A DNA stretch of 64,000 nt from Loxodes magnus (lineage: Eukaryota > Ciliophora > Karyorelictea > Loxodida > Loxodidae): assembly GCA_946699065.1 (NCBI GenBank), contig CAMPDV010001293.1, positions 62,001 to 126,000 of the forward strand, given 5' to 3'. Under the pieces are notes generated by a model. The model did no database searches, was not told where the DNA came from, and worked only from the letters and a program-made list of their open reading frames with translations. Made by a program: the position numbers and the translations under genes. This document shows, in pieces, positions 1-10,969 of the stretch (positions are counted from its first letter, which is position 1; every line of letters begins with the position of its first letter).

Positions 1-289
1 CTTTAAAATTCCAAGATTTATCATGAAGAATAAAATTTATAAATAATTTACAATCTTATTTTAGATAGTTTTAGAAGTATGCTATTTATTGATTTTATTT
101 ACATTTTTATGCTATAGCTAATTATCATATTAACATAAATCATTTCTATAACTTTCTAAATTTACCCAGCAGTATATCATTTTCCAATTTACTATAGTTG
201 CATATTTAAAAAATTAACAGAGACTCGCCAATACTTGCTTGTAGAGTTAAATTTAAGATCTATAAGTTTTAAAATATGATCATATGTAA

Positions 290-978
290 GAATATTAGGA
301 TAAATTTAATGGAAGATTAGGTATTTTGAAGCAATTGAGGAAAATAACTTAGAAGATTAATACAACTATATTCTGCAAATTTCTCTATCATAATGCTAAT
401 CAAGTTCTTGGATAAGCTTGCTAAAATATTAACTAATATAAACTTCCTTGAAGGATAATAAATAACTTTAATGCTGCCAAACAAGAACAAATAGATTATT
501 AAAAGGCGTTAATATAGCAGGGAAGAGTAAATTAAGAAGTAATATAACTAACATAAGAAAAAAACAAAATTTTTTATAGATATAAACTTAATTACTGATA
601 ATATAAGTAAAAATAGAATAAAAAAGAATAAAAAAGAGAATTAAGGAATTAGTCTCCTTAAAAATATTTAAATAAGCAATAAAACTTTTAAAACAGAAGA
701 AAAAAACTATTTGCATGCGGATCAAGAAGGATTTGCTTAATTTATTAATAATTGGAAAAGCAATGTTTTCTTTAAACGTAAGATTATTGATGAAGAACTA
801 AAAACAGTAATTTAAAGGATTTATAATATTTTCAAAAGTTGTATCTTTGTAAAAGAATAATAAGCTTCTTATTTGTAAGGATTAAATCTTATTAGTTTTA
901 AAGAAATTTAGGAAGTCATAAATGGACTAGCTAATAATAAATCATCTGGAGCAGATGTCATAAAAAAAGCTTATTGAA
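290..978 (+). mobile_element. Fragment of a LINE: endonuclease-RT linker and start of RT domain
   Basis: With TAA/TAG as Gln, the plus strand from about 700 to 977 reads as one frame. It ends in a typical start of the non-LTR reverse transcriptase fingers: FKEIQEVINGLANNKSSGAD, which matches the EIKEII...GKAAG block of the complete element at 13640-17562. The part before it (about 290-700) has the Q/N/K-rich look of the linker in the complete elements. The element stops abruptly at about 978, just before an oppositely oriented LINE begins at 1009, so the active-site half of the RT is absent. It is a broken copy and cannot be functional. No terminal repeats or target-site duplication were seen. 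Confidence is good for the RT block and lower for the left edge. Confidence 0.55.
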
Positions 979-1008
979 TAAGCTAATAAGGAATTTCATC
1001 TTGTGTTA

Positions 1009-4000
1009 TAAATTTAAACTAAAAGAGTTTTTTGACGTCTTTAATTGCAAGAATTGCTTCTTTCAATTATAGACTTTAGTAAATGTTTTTTAAATTGTTT
1101 TCTAATTCTGCTTACATCTCATCATTTTTCTTTAATTAGTTCTTCTTTCTATTCATCTTTAGCTTCTTCTTTTTTTGCTTTCTCCAGTTCTAGAATCTCA
1201 AGTCTCCTTGTCATTAGCTTCTTTTGAAATATTTTGATCTATAAGTCTAAATACTCCAATTCAGACCTTGAAAATGAGTTTATATATTCTTGATCGTATA
1301 ATATAAGGCGCCTTAAGTCATAATTCCCGATCTTTTGCTATAATAAATTCATTATATTAGAATAGTACACACATTTAAAGATATGCTCGAAAATCTCACT
1401 CTCCACACATAAAATAGGGATTATCAATAGGATAATGATGATCTTATAGATCCTTACGAAAATTAGTTTAGATCTAAGTCTATATTTACTGATAATTTCT
1501 CATCTATATATTTGTTTAATTTAGTATAAGTATTTGTGGAAATTGTTAAAGATTACCAAATTATTCAGAATATACTTTAGCTATTTTAATTTTCATAAAT
1601 TTTTTAGTAGCTACTTTGTAGAAATATTGTTGTATTTTTCTATTATATATTTAGTAAAAGTTTTAAGATTGATATTATTATATTAATTATGCAGATCGAT
1701 ATTATAAAGGTCTGATAATTGCTACACTTAATCGTAGTATTGAAATCCTTTTTTCCATATATTAATGAAAAGAGAACCTGTTGTTGATCTATGAAAATCA
1801 ATTCTTTCTTATTTCATTTTATGGTATAATCTGAAGAATTTTATAGCCATAATGTGCTTAAAAGGTAATCAATTCAGGTCTATATAATATGATTCATTAA
1901 ACGTTGAAGTTGCTAATTAAAAAGCTTTTCTTGAAATTAATCTCATGCTTGATTCTATTCTGTTCAAAATTCCAGTTACTCCTTTTTGAATACTTCATGG
2001 TACTAAGTCTCCTCCATATTCTGCTTTAGGTAATGTAAAAAATCTACATAAAGTTTTAAAATGTCAAGGAGTTACATTCCTATATCTCATCAGTTAAAAA
2101 GCAGCTTTCTTCATTGCAGCTATATATTTAAATGCAACTTCTTTGCAATGGGGATTTAAGTTCTTCTTCTAATGTAGAATAACTCCTAAATATGTTACTT
2201 GTTCTTTTTAAGCAATTGGTTAATTTCCTAATTATAAATTTAAAATTTATTATTTCTGATTCTTCTTTAGAAATTAGATGCATTCGGATTTGGTAACATT
2301 TATCTTTAAATGTGTTCATGCAAAAACTTTATTTGCTTCATTTATTAAATTCTACATCTACTTTGCAGATTTGGAAAGAAGAATAAGATCATCTGCCTAT
2401 CCTCTACAAGCAAAGCTAATATTTGAATCCTGACATTTAAATCCCAATTAGGTACTTTTAATTTCAAAATATCTAATTACTATGTCATAATACAACAATG
2501 CTAAAACTGATCCATGAGAACTTCCTTAGATAATTCCATTGTTGTATTATAAATTTCTGGTGTTCTTTCCATCTATGATAAATGAAGAATTTAGGTTTTT
2601 GCAAAATGATTCTAAGGCTGTTATTATTCCAAGTGGTAGTTTAACTCTCTTAAGTTAATCAAACAAGAGTATTCTTTCTATTGAGTCAAACATTTTTTCA
2701 ACGTCTATAATGTTGCTATCAATTTAGTCTTACCTTTAGCACATTTCCAATAGTTATCAATTATTTGTTATATTATTCAAATTTATTAAGTTGTTTATCT
2801 GTTTTTCATAAATCCCATTTATGAAGGGTGAATCAAATTTCTCTAATAAATAAGACAGTATAGTCTTTTTGTTAAAGCTTTATCATATAGTTTTAGAATA
2901 GTATTAATAAGAGAAATAGGTCTTCAGTTTTTCCAATCGTCATCTTTATTTCCTTTTTTAAATATTGGAATTATCACCGATATATTTAATTCCTAAGGGA
3001 TTCTTCCAAGTCGTAGCATATAATTCATAAAAAAATGATGAATTATTAGCAAATATTATCCACCATATTTCAGAAATTCACCTTTTATTTTGTCTGGACC
3101 AGCTGCTTTTCCATTCGGAGATTCTTTTATAATTTCTTATATTTCTTGTATGGTAAAAAGATCAAATCCTTATAAATACGAGAGTGGATAATCTTTAATT
3201 TCTTAAATATTATCGTATATTTTATCTATTTTTTAATTACTAAAACTTATCTATTATTGAATTAGATTAGAACGCTTGTTAAAAACACAATTTTCCCATG
3301 ATTCAATGAATTAATTTTTGATTTTTAATTAAAGTTCATAGTATTTCTCTTCATAGGATTTAGAATTTTCTTAGCTTGTAAAAACATTTCCTTAGAATCT
3401 TCATTAAGAAGTAGAAATTTCTTTTTGCTATATTTTTTTAAAATTTTCATAGATTATACTTGAAGTATTTCCAAAATGTTTTGCTGCCTCATGAAGATTA
3501 TTTGCTTGTTAGTTATTTTTCCAAATTTGATGTAAGAGTCCTTATATTCTGAGTTAGCTCTTTTTGCCTCTATGTATTTCTTTGTGAGATCTCGAGGAAG
3601 TTTGTTATAATTTGAGTCTGGAATAAACGAACCTAATATTTAATCAGTATTGTCTTAAATATTACTTTTGATATATTCATATTAATCTTCAAGATTATCT
3701 TAATCTATTTAATAGAATTATAGTAAGTTTGTAAGAAAGATTCTTAATATTTTTGACTATCTGCTGTATCTTATAACCTGTTTATTTTATATTTTCTCTG
3801 AGTTATCTTTTCCCAATAGACTATAGAAAAATTGATAAAGTCGACAGTGATTGGAATATGATAAGAAAATAAACTATTATTATGAGCAGTGAAATTTGCA
3901 AACTAATTAACGTTCAAATGGTTGTTTATAATGATATAATCATTGATATGTTTTTCCTGTTCCTTTGTGAATATATGTATTAATGTTGCTTCATTCACTA

Positions 4001-5397
4001 TCTCAAGATCGTTTTATAATAAAAATTCTAATAGCCTAATTGTATTATCATAAGTATTTTCAGGTTATCATCGAAACCTTATAAAAGAGTATTGAAATCT
4101 CCCATTAGTATATGTGGATTATCATTATATAAATTCAGCAATGTATTTAGTTGTTCATAAGCTAAATTTTTAACATCTTAACTTTTTCCATTATCAGGCA
4201 TGTAACAAGACGTGATTAAAATATTATCCAGTTTAATTGTTATGAATCTATTTATTTCTTTTTCAACTTATATATGTATTTCTGTATTATTAAATTCTTC
4301 TCCTACAATTAAGCATACACCTCCTCCTTTTCCTGAGTTCTTAAAATATGTTTTAAATCCATTTATCAATATTGGAGGAAAGTCATCTTTTTATCAGGTT
4401 TCGTTTATTGATAAAATATCTATACTGTTATCTCTGATAAATTCTTCAATATTCAAGCACTTGCTCGCTATTCCATTAATATTTATATGTCCCATCTTTA
4501 TTTTTTAAATTTATTAGTCCTTTCTAATTTTTTCCGAACCCGCAGGTAGACCACTTTCGTAAATGCAAATGCTTTTCTATCCTTATTGGTTAATCTAAAT
4601 ATGTACTAATCTTTTTCCATACTCAGGATGCTAATGAAAATATTGAATCAAAATATATATTACTTACGTCGTATATTTTTTAAGTAGCTTTCTATCTATA
4701 TCAATTTTACTTTTCACACTATCACATGTACCTTATTCTAAATCTTAAGTAACCGTGACATATCTACCTTATATATTGTACATTTCGTATTATGGACGTC
4801 TTCAAGTTTCAGATTTAATAAATTTTTAAAGTTATAGACTAGTCAGATTGAAATAACATATTATTTAATCGCACTCTTTTTTATTATTATGTTTACTCAT
4901 ACGTTTTGCTGGTGGAATTGTTTTATCTTCTTCTTCATGTTTCCTTTTAAGAATATTAAGATTAATATTGGAAGATAAGGTTTAATTCTGATAAATAGCA
5001 TCGATCGAATCTGTTTAGTTTTATTAATCTTTTTTTAATCTTTTAGTAGAATAATTAAATATATCTGTTTTCAAATTTTAATTAAGTTTTTAAAACTCTT
5101 CTATTTTTATCTCAAGTGTCTACATATTTTGGGTACTTTAAATGAATTTTAAGTTGAGTTAGTGATATTAATGCTATAGTAAAACAAAATCTTCATCTGG
5201 CAATTTTATTTGACAGTATTAGTTATTATGTTATGTTATAATAGTATTAGTTGATGCTTCCTATTAATTATTTTAAGTTTACATTAACTTGTCTTGCTTG
5301 ATTATATTTTTTTGAGTAAATTTTTGACACAAAAAAGCTGTTTATTATTTATTTATATTATCTCTTTAGATAATACTATCCTTTGTTAAATATTTCC
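1009..5397 (-). mobile_element. LINE B, near full-length non-LTR retrotransposon, ORF1-endonuclease-RT
   Basis: Read on the minus strand from about 5125: an ORF1 region, then an AP-type endonuclease (about 4500-3850; INET followed by TGA, then GGGVC, SCYMPDN and MGDFN motifs), a linker, the RT (about 3150-2350; NGKAAGPD, RPISL, IDVEKMFDSIER and an ADDLILL motif whose preceding Trp has decayed) and a C-terminal Cys/His region near 1400. ORF1 runs into the endonuclease without a break if TGA is Trp. Breaks seen: a one-base shift in a run of four A near 4057 (also in the second copy) and a one-base loss near 2709 that the second copy lacks. Homology to the second copy (38203-41294) stops at 4107; the 5' 1.3 kb is unique to this copy. 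No clear target-site duplication. It resembles the Tetrahymena REP class of germline LINEs in general build; that is comparison from memory, not a search. Confidence 0.75.
4505..5125 (-). CDS. LINE B ORF1 region (coiled coil, nuclear-localisation-like basic patch)
   Basis: The start chosen is the ATG read from 5125 on the minus strand. The frame opens with a heptad-like stretch (LEIKIEEFQKLNQNLK), then a basic patch KRKHEEEDKTIPPAKRMSK that looks like a bipartite nuclear localisation signal. It continues past GRYVTVTQDL without a sense break into the endonuclease at about 4500. ORF1 proteins of LINEs bind the element RNA and form the particle. No intact CCHC knuckle is visible here, unlike the other ORF1 copies in the window. 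The absence of a separating stop suggests a single polyprotein. Function is inferred from position and build. Confidence 0.5.
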
Positions 5398-5839
5398 ATA
5401 TAATTCTGGATTTCCAAGTGGTTAATGTTCGTCGTATCAATCATATTTCTCACTTTCACTCATTGTAATTATTTCACTTTTTTACTTTTTAGAGAATTTT
5501 CCTGTTTAAATGTTTTGTTAAAAGTTCTGTTATTTCTTAGAAGCCATTTTATATATATGATAATAATTCTTAAAACCTTATATGTTAAATATCTTAAAGA
5601 GAAAAATGTAAATTTTTTATATAAGAAATAAATTGAAAAGTTTATAAGTTATAAGTCTAAATAAAATTTTTAATATCTTTTATATTTTTAAATATTTGGT
5701 TTATTCTATTATCTTATAAATAAAATAACCAAAAGCTTAAGATAATTTAAATAATATAAAAATATATTATTTATTATTAAAAACTATAAAAATAAATTAA
5801 TAGATAAGTTTTTAAAAGTTATAACAGTTTTTTAAATAT

Positions 5840-6148
5840 GATACAATTTCTTTTTATTCTAATAATTAAAAAAATAATTGACTAAAATAGTATTTTAGTA
5901 TTAGTTTGAATTAAATTAATAAAATAAATAACTAATAAGTGTTCTAAATTAAACTATTTAAAATTTAGTTTCTTTTAATAGCTTAAATAAGATTATGCTA
6001 GTAAAAGGTTTTATTTTAATATATGCTATCATTATTATTTATTTTTCATTATCTAATTAAATCTTAATTAATATTTGGAATATTCAAAATATATAATCCT
6101 TTTTTAACTTCTTATTAATTTGTAACAATTCTAAATTTAATAAATTAA
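5840..6148. repeat. 5' flank of P1, shared in the same orientation with the right flank region of P3's 3' side
   Basis: The run TTTTAGTATTAGTTTGA followed by AAGTGTTCTAAAT and an AATAAGATTAT stretch recurs at 21226-21304 plus 22236-22440, where an ORF1 element has been inserted in the middle. Both copies are on the plus strand although the neighbouring P genes point in opposite directions. The 5398-5840 part is AT-rich with nothing recognised. Confidence 0.7.
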
Positions 6149-7357
6149 ATGGGTGGAAGCGGATCGAATGAGGAATACTAAAAAGAAGAACAAGAAGTTT
6201 AAAAGTAAATTGAAACAATCAATCCAGACACTCAAACTCTAGAAAAGTTATCTTAGTTAAAAACTTTAAATAAAGTTCTTTTTTAAAAGCCTTATTCATG
6301 TAAGAAGCATTATGACTTTTTACAGCATCCTTCTTAGAAAAGCACTTCCAATTTTAATATGGATCTCTATCGTGATTTTACATTCAACATAATTGGAACA
6401 CCTTAGGGAAGCAGTTCCTTATTTGATCTATATCTTCATCATGATTTAACATTCGACTTAATTGGATTTAGAATTATTGAATAATAAAATAACTCTTAGG
6501 AATAGCACTTTCATTTTGTAGGAGTGTATAGTCAATAAGATAACTTAATTCACTTCTTTATAGGACTTCAAGCAGCTTATATAAAAGAGAAGTAAACTAT
6601 TCCTACTTCATGAAGTGAAAGTAACTTCAAATGATCATCTTCAGTGATAAAAAGTGAAAGGAAGGTAATGGGATGCATTGGATATATACGTGAGTAAGAG
6701 AATGATATTATAAATTAAAAAGCAGTATTCAGTTAAGTACTAAAGAAAAATAATTCTCTTAAGTTTTTATTTACTTGGGATTAGTTAAGATAGCAGTAAT
6801 CCTAGAAAAGTAAACTTTCTAAAATTCCATTCTTTTTAGCAAAGTATGACATAGTATCGAATCTTAGAAATAGTGATGATTATGCATGGATGGAACATAT
6901 TAATAAAAAAGGTTTATTTGAAGAAGAAGGATATGTATTTTCAAGCACTAGAGGAGCTACTGCTGAAAAGTTGATTTATTATCTTAATAAAGAAAAGCCA
7001 TTATCAGGTATTAGAATTTTATCTCCACCTTAAAAAGGTTACAAATAAAAAGGATAGAAATTAGTAAGAAATATTTAGAAAAATTTAGGAACATAATGCT
7101 TATATTAGACGTAATAAGAAATCAGGAAGAAGAAGCCAGATTTTGATATAAGCAAAGCAAAGTTTTTTAAATATAGGGACATAAAAAACTGTAAAGAGGT
7201 AGGCTATTGAATGTTTATTAACGAAATATAAACCGCTATACTTGAATATGAAAATAAAAAATATTTATATGCCTATTTATCCTTTTTAGCAGCTATGAAT
7301 AGTGATTGTACTGGAGATGAAGATGAAGTGCTTATCTTTAAGTAGCTTGATTAATGA
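6149..7357 (+). CDS. Family P protein, copy P1 (402 residues, unknown function)
   Basis: The 1209-bp frame is intact from ATG to TGA if TAA/TAG are Gln and the three internal TGA codons (6611, 6632, 7208; residues 155, 162, 354) are Trp. Two of these, in the context ESNFK-W-SSS, are TGA in all four paralogs of the window. The protein begins MGGSGSNEEY, which would allow N-myristoylation, then Q/E-rich sequence, FHFVGVYS, LQAAY, LKKNNSLKFLF, SDDYAWMEHINKKGLF, GYVFSSTRG and PLSGIRILSPPQKGYK. No signal peptide or membrane segment is evident. P1 carries an extra, diverged internal repeat of about 21 residues (DLYRDFTFNIIG / DLYLHHDLTFDLIG near 6362 and 6425) that P3 lacks. All copies end in Gln-Leu-Asp-Gln then TGA, which supports this TGA as the real end. 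No known domain was recognised. Confidence 0.75.
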
Positions 7358-7897
7358 ATAAATAGAAATTTTCTAATTCAAACTTAAATAATTTCTAAAA
7401 TATTATTTATCTTTTTTATACATTTAAAAGTAAAACTGATTATTTAAACAAGGAAATATCTATTTCTTACAATCTTTAGTTTTCATTTTCGATCAATAAA
7501 GTTTAAAATTTTTATTTTTTGTGAGATAAAATTAAACAAAATGATTAAATCATTTTTATTATTCAATTTATAAAATAATTTCAATAAAACCTTGAGAATG
7601 ATTCAGGTCTTCGTAATTTAGAGTATTCAGACAAATTATTTATTTAGATGCTTTATTAATTTGCTGCTGCATGGATAATAGCTATTAATTAATTATAAGA
7701 AACTTAATAAATAAAAGTGCTTATTTATAACATAATAGAAATACTTTGAACTATTTTATTCGTTTTAGATTATAACTAAATAAACATTTAACGATCATTA
7801 AATTTCAGTATTATAAATCTTAGTTTTATTTATCAAATTTAAATCATTCTATTTGGATTAATTTAGAAATTTTAAAGATGCTTTCTCAACAAATCTT
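7358..7897. other. AT-rich 3' flank of P1
   Basis: No gene recognised. The part from about 7590 (TTGAGAATGATTCAGG and following) matches 24366-24600, which lies upstream of P3, in the same strand orientation. Confidence 0.5.
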
Positions 7898-8200
7898 GAA
7901 AAAATTAATATCTCATGACTAAGTCTACATAAATTAACAGTTTACTTCTCATAAATAAAGGAATTTAGACCTTCAAATTAAAATTTTTCATAATAATATT
8001 CTAAAAAATAATTTAAATAATAGAAAAAAAACAAACAATTAATTTAATAACCTAAAAAATAAAAAGAAAGCAAAGAAGAAATAGTGAATGAAAGAGCAAT
8101 GCTTGAACTTCATGAACATATTTAAAATGAATTATCGAATTAACATCAGTAATTTTGTTTCAATAACATTTTCATTAAAGTTATTTCTTCTGAACATATC
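7898..8200 (+). mobile_element. 5'-truncated copy of LINE A (3' end only)
   Basis: Matches the last ~300 bp of LINE A at about 17255-17562: shared CTACATAAA, CTTCTCATAA, CAGTAATTT and a final CATT(T/A)ACATTTT-CATTAAAG block. LINEs often insert as 5'-truncated copies, and this is what is seen. It is diverged by many substitutions, so it is old. It lies just after P1 and is present in both copies of the large repeat (46497-46800). Confidence 0.7.
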
Positions 8201-9590
8201 CAATTATTTGACTTCTAAAATCTAGTTGGGATATTATGATTTAAGAACATAATGGTCTTTTATAACTTTGCAAATAAAATATTTTTTAAAGCTATAATAC
8301 CTTTTAAATCTATATTTATATCTATGAAAATGAAAGTTATAATTTCTGAAATAGAGTTAAGCATACTTCTGTTAATTAAGTTTGAAATTTAAACTAAATT
8401 TATCTATATTAAGACTAAATAATGATTTAGTCTTTAAATCCTATCAATATAAGTTATTGCTTATTAATGAAATTAAACTTTGTGGAATCTTAGTCTAAGA
8501 AGTTATTTATAATGCTAATAAATATTTTAAGAAGCAGTTTATCTATAGGAATCATACAGATTATCATATTAAGCATATATAGAAATCTTATTTTAATGTT
8601 CTCATAGAATATTATATTTCATACCTTGCTATTTAATCATTTATAAGTGCCTTTTAATCTTTTTCAGCTTTTTAGATTACTTCTTAGTGCTTTAAATGTT
8701 TGAACTAATAATTTATCATATATAAATAGCTTAATTTCCTTAACCTCTTTTCTACTTAAATTGTAATAAAATGACTATTTTAAAACTTAAATAGATATTG
8801 CTTATGTTATATGAAGAACTAAGAATATTTTAATAAGTAAGAAAGAAATAACTTTGTACATTTAAAAATAGAAAAGCTTATTAAAGTAATAAATTTATGC
8901 TTAATACTTCTCATATGATATATACAGTTAGTTTTATAATTTTTAACTTTATATTTCTATTAATTCAAGTATAGATTGCTTCAGTATCTTTTTATTATTT
9001 TTAAGATTGATGTATTTTATACAAATATCAGCTAAACAGTAAAGAAGTTAAACATTTAAATTCTTATTAGTATAGAAATAACTAAAGATGCTTTTCTTAA
9101 TTTTTTATATTAAAACTAAATAATTTATTACAGTTAGCAAGTATAGTTATTTACTAGAGCTATTTAGAACTATTTTCGCTTTTATATAAATACTTATTTT
9201 AGAAATTATTAACTAAAGTAAAGATATACTTATGTGATAAATAGCCATCATTTTTATTCTTACAAGCTTAGTTTCTTCTAAAGAAAAAGTCTTTATCAAA
9301 TTAATTTTGTTATGGAATGCAAATATTTTAGCTTTATAACCAAATTATTAGAGATCATCTATAACAGTAGGGAATATGATATTATAATCATTTTTATTAG
9401 CATACCAATAATAAGATCACCATTATCAAAAAAGTTTATTTTAACAAAAAATGTATTAAATTCGAATTTGCTTGGATCTTCACTGTCAAAGAGTCTTGAT
9501 TGTTTAAGATTAATTTTAGATATTTTTACCTATAAATCAAATTTTAATTTATTAGTTACATTTTAAATATAAGAAGCTTATTTCCTGGCT
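8201..9590. repeat. AT-rich flank repeat, matches 24600-25640
   Basis: Begins with CTAAAATCTAGTTGGGATAT, present at about 8215 and 24607 on the same strand, and continues collinear through the ATCAGCTAAACAGTAA block (9027 / 25301) to the AAATACTTTA/AAATATTTTA region. No coding frame with recognisable motifs. These collinear flanks surround P genes of opposite orientation. Confidence 0.65.
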
Positions 9591-9599
9591 TGAAATATT

Positions 9600-9880
9600 A
9601 TTTCCTGTAAAGCAAACCTTCTTATGTTCAATATATTTTAAATATATCTTACTATTATTTCATTATTATTCTCTTTATTTTTATTGAAATTGGTAGTAAT
9701 TTCGTACTATGCCCTGATTGCTTGCAGTATCAGCATATCGTTTCTCTTCGTTAGAAAATATCTTTTATTGGAAGTTATTGCTCTATTTTTATTGGATCAT
9801 TGACTTTTGGAATTGTTATTACTTGCAGTTACTAGTATTTTAAATTTCCCTTACAATATTCTTTTTTTTAATTCTTCCTT
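9600..9880 (-). pseudogene. LINE ORF1 fragment with CCHC zinc knuckle
   Basis: On the minus strand the frame reads VNDPIKIEQQLPIKDIFQRR, then ETIC-W-YCKQSGHST, where W is TGA. The Cys-x2-Cys-x4-His spacing is that of retroelement zinc knuckles; the last Cys is missing (Leu-Leu instead). The Asp-Pro-x-x-(Ile/Val)-Glu motif about 20 residues before the knuckle is shared with the ORF1 proteins at 18801 and 21370. Codons for the knuckle lie at 9709-9735. Nucleic-acid binding is the known role of such knuckles. A second copy is near 48200-48480. Confidence 0.6.
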
Positions 9881-10135
9881 AAAATCGCTAAAAGGACGGG
9901 TTTAGAGCTAATAATATTTCAAAATTAGTTTTCAGATTTAAAAAATTTCATAGAGTTCATAAAATCTTAAGTTCATTAATAAAGATTTTTAATAACTTTT
10001 GTTTTTTTAAATCTACAACTAAAGAAGGAAAAGATCGATGGCAACATCCTGATCAGAGTTATTTGGTTTCTTTGCAGATATTTATTTCTTTGGAGTCACT
10101 TTTTTATATGAAAATAAATAATATATAAATATGAT
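9881..10135. other. No gene recognised
   Basis: AT-rich stretch between the ORF1 fragment and the GC-rich structured repeat; probably the 5' remnant of the same ORF1 element. Confidence 0.3.
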
Positions 10136-10515
10136 CATAGAGTACGTAGCACCTCGTTGGCGCGTAGCTCTTTCAATGTTAATATTAAAAAAGTGTTCTC
10201 ATATTTCTTGTTGTCATTCTATTCGTCCAATGAGTCATATCAACTTCTCTAAATGGGGAATCTGCTTATTAAAATTTTTTCTTGTGGCTTGAACCAAATG
10301 CTCCAGTCTTCTTGAATAAGATCCAAATAAGAATTAATAATTAAATCATTGCCAGGTCTGTCACTTAAACATACTGCTAGTGAACACTCTCGGTAAGTTA
10401 GGCTTATCTCTTCAGAGCTTGTCCATCCTTTTTCTGGTGACATTTAGTACGAGATTACCCTCAATGCATTATACACTACACCAAATTACTTACTAGTTCT
10501 CACGAATGCGGCTGA
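10136..10515 (-). repeat. GC-rich structured repeat, about 385 bp (copy 2 of the family)
   Basis: In the minus direction it starts GTCAGCCGCATTCGTGAG, has the shared block CTAGTAAGTAAT / GGTGTAGTGTAT / ATGCATTGAG, CCTAACTTACC and CACTAGCAGTATG, and ends in a hairpin-like block GAGCTACGCGCCAACGAGG / TGCTACGTACTC at 10170-10140. It aligns end to end with 41428-41826 on the plus strand. Its GC content is far above its surroundings. A frame starting with Met-Ser-Pro or Met-Pro-Pro is open in some copies, but small indels between copies break codon phase, so I favour a non-coding SINE-like element or a structured 5' region of a LINE. Confidence 0.65.
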
Positions 10516-10648
10516 CATATATATTTTATATTATAATAAAGTAAATTTTAAGCATAAATTAAAGTTGTAGTGTGCTGTATAAAAAGGAATGCTAATATGA
10601 TAGTATCACAGATTAGGAATAATAATTAATATTTATATAATTAAAAAG

Positions 10649-10948
10649 ATGGTAGAAGCTGAGGCTGATTCTCTGATAAAACCTTCTAGTTTTATGGATA
10701 AGGTAAAGTTCCTATTGCAGAGAAGATCCCTAGCTGAGTCAATTTTAGCAAGTGAATAAAATCTTTCTTGCCGTCCACTCTTACTAGCGGTTGAAGCCAA
10801 TCGTTCCATTGGAACTCTCTGACCTAATTTTATTGAATTAAGCAACGCAGCATCCTCATTAATGTGTCAAGAGAGTGTTCTTGTCGTATAGTTGGAAAGG
10901 AGTTTTCAGTTCCTTGAAAGAGAAATTTTTAAGTTTATGAATGAATGA
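10649..10948 (+). CDS. Small hypothetical protein, 99 residues (doubtful)
   Basis: ATG to TGA frame with one internal TGA (10820, context IGTL-W-PNFIE). It reads MVEAEADSLIKPSSFMDK and later LLLAVEANRSIGTL. Base composition is richer in GC than the neighbourhood. The copy at 49257 has three amino-acid changes (E to G, V to A, C to R) and is otherwise the same. The opposite strand is also open with comparable changes, so coding strand and coding status are uncertain. No family recognised. Confidence 0.33.
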
Positions 10949-10969
10949 ATGAATTAATTAATTTATGTG

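Noticed and set aside
1045..1227. Standard-code ORFs of 60-100 residues scattered over the window
   Set aside because: They are short frames between TAA/TAG codons that are sense here, mostly antisense or off-frame to LINE and family P genes.
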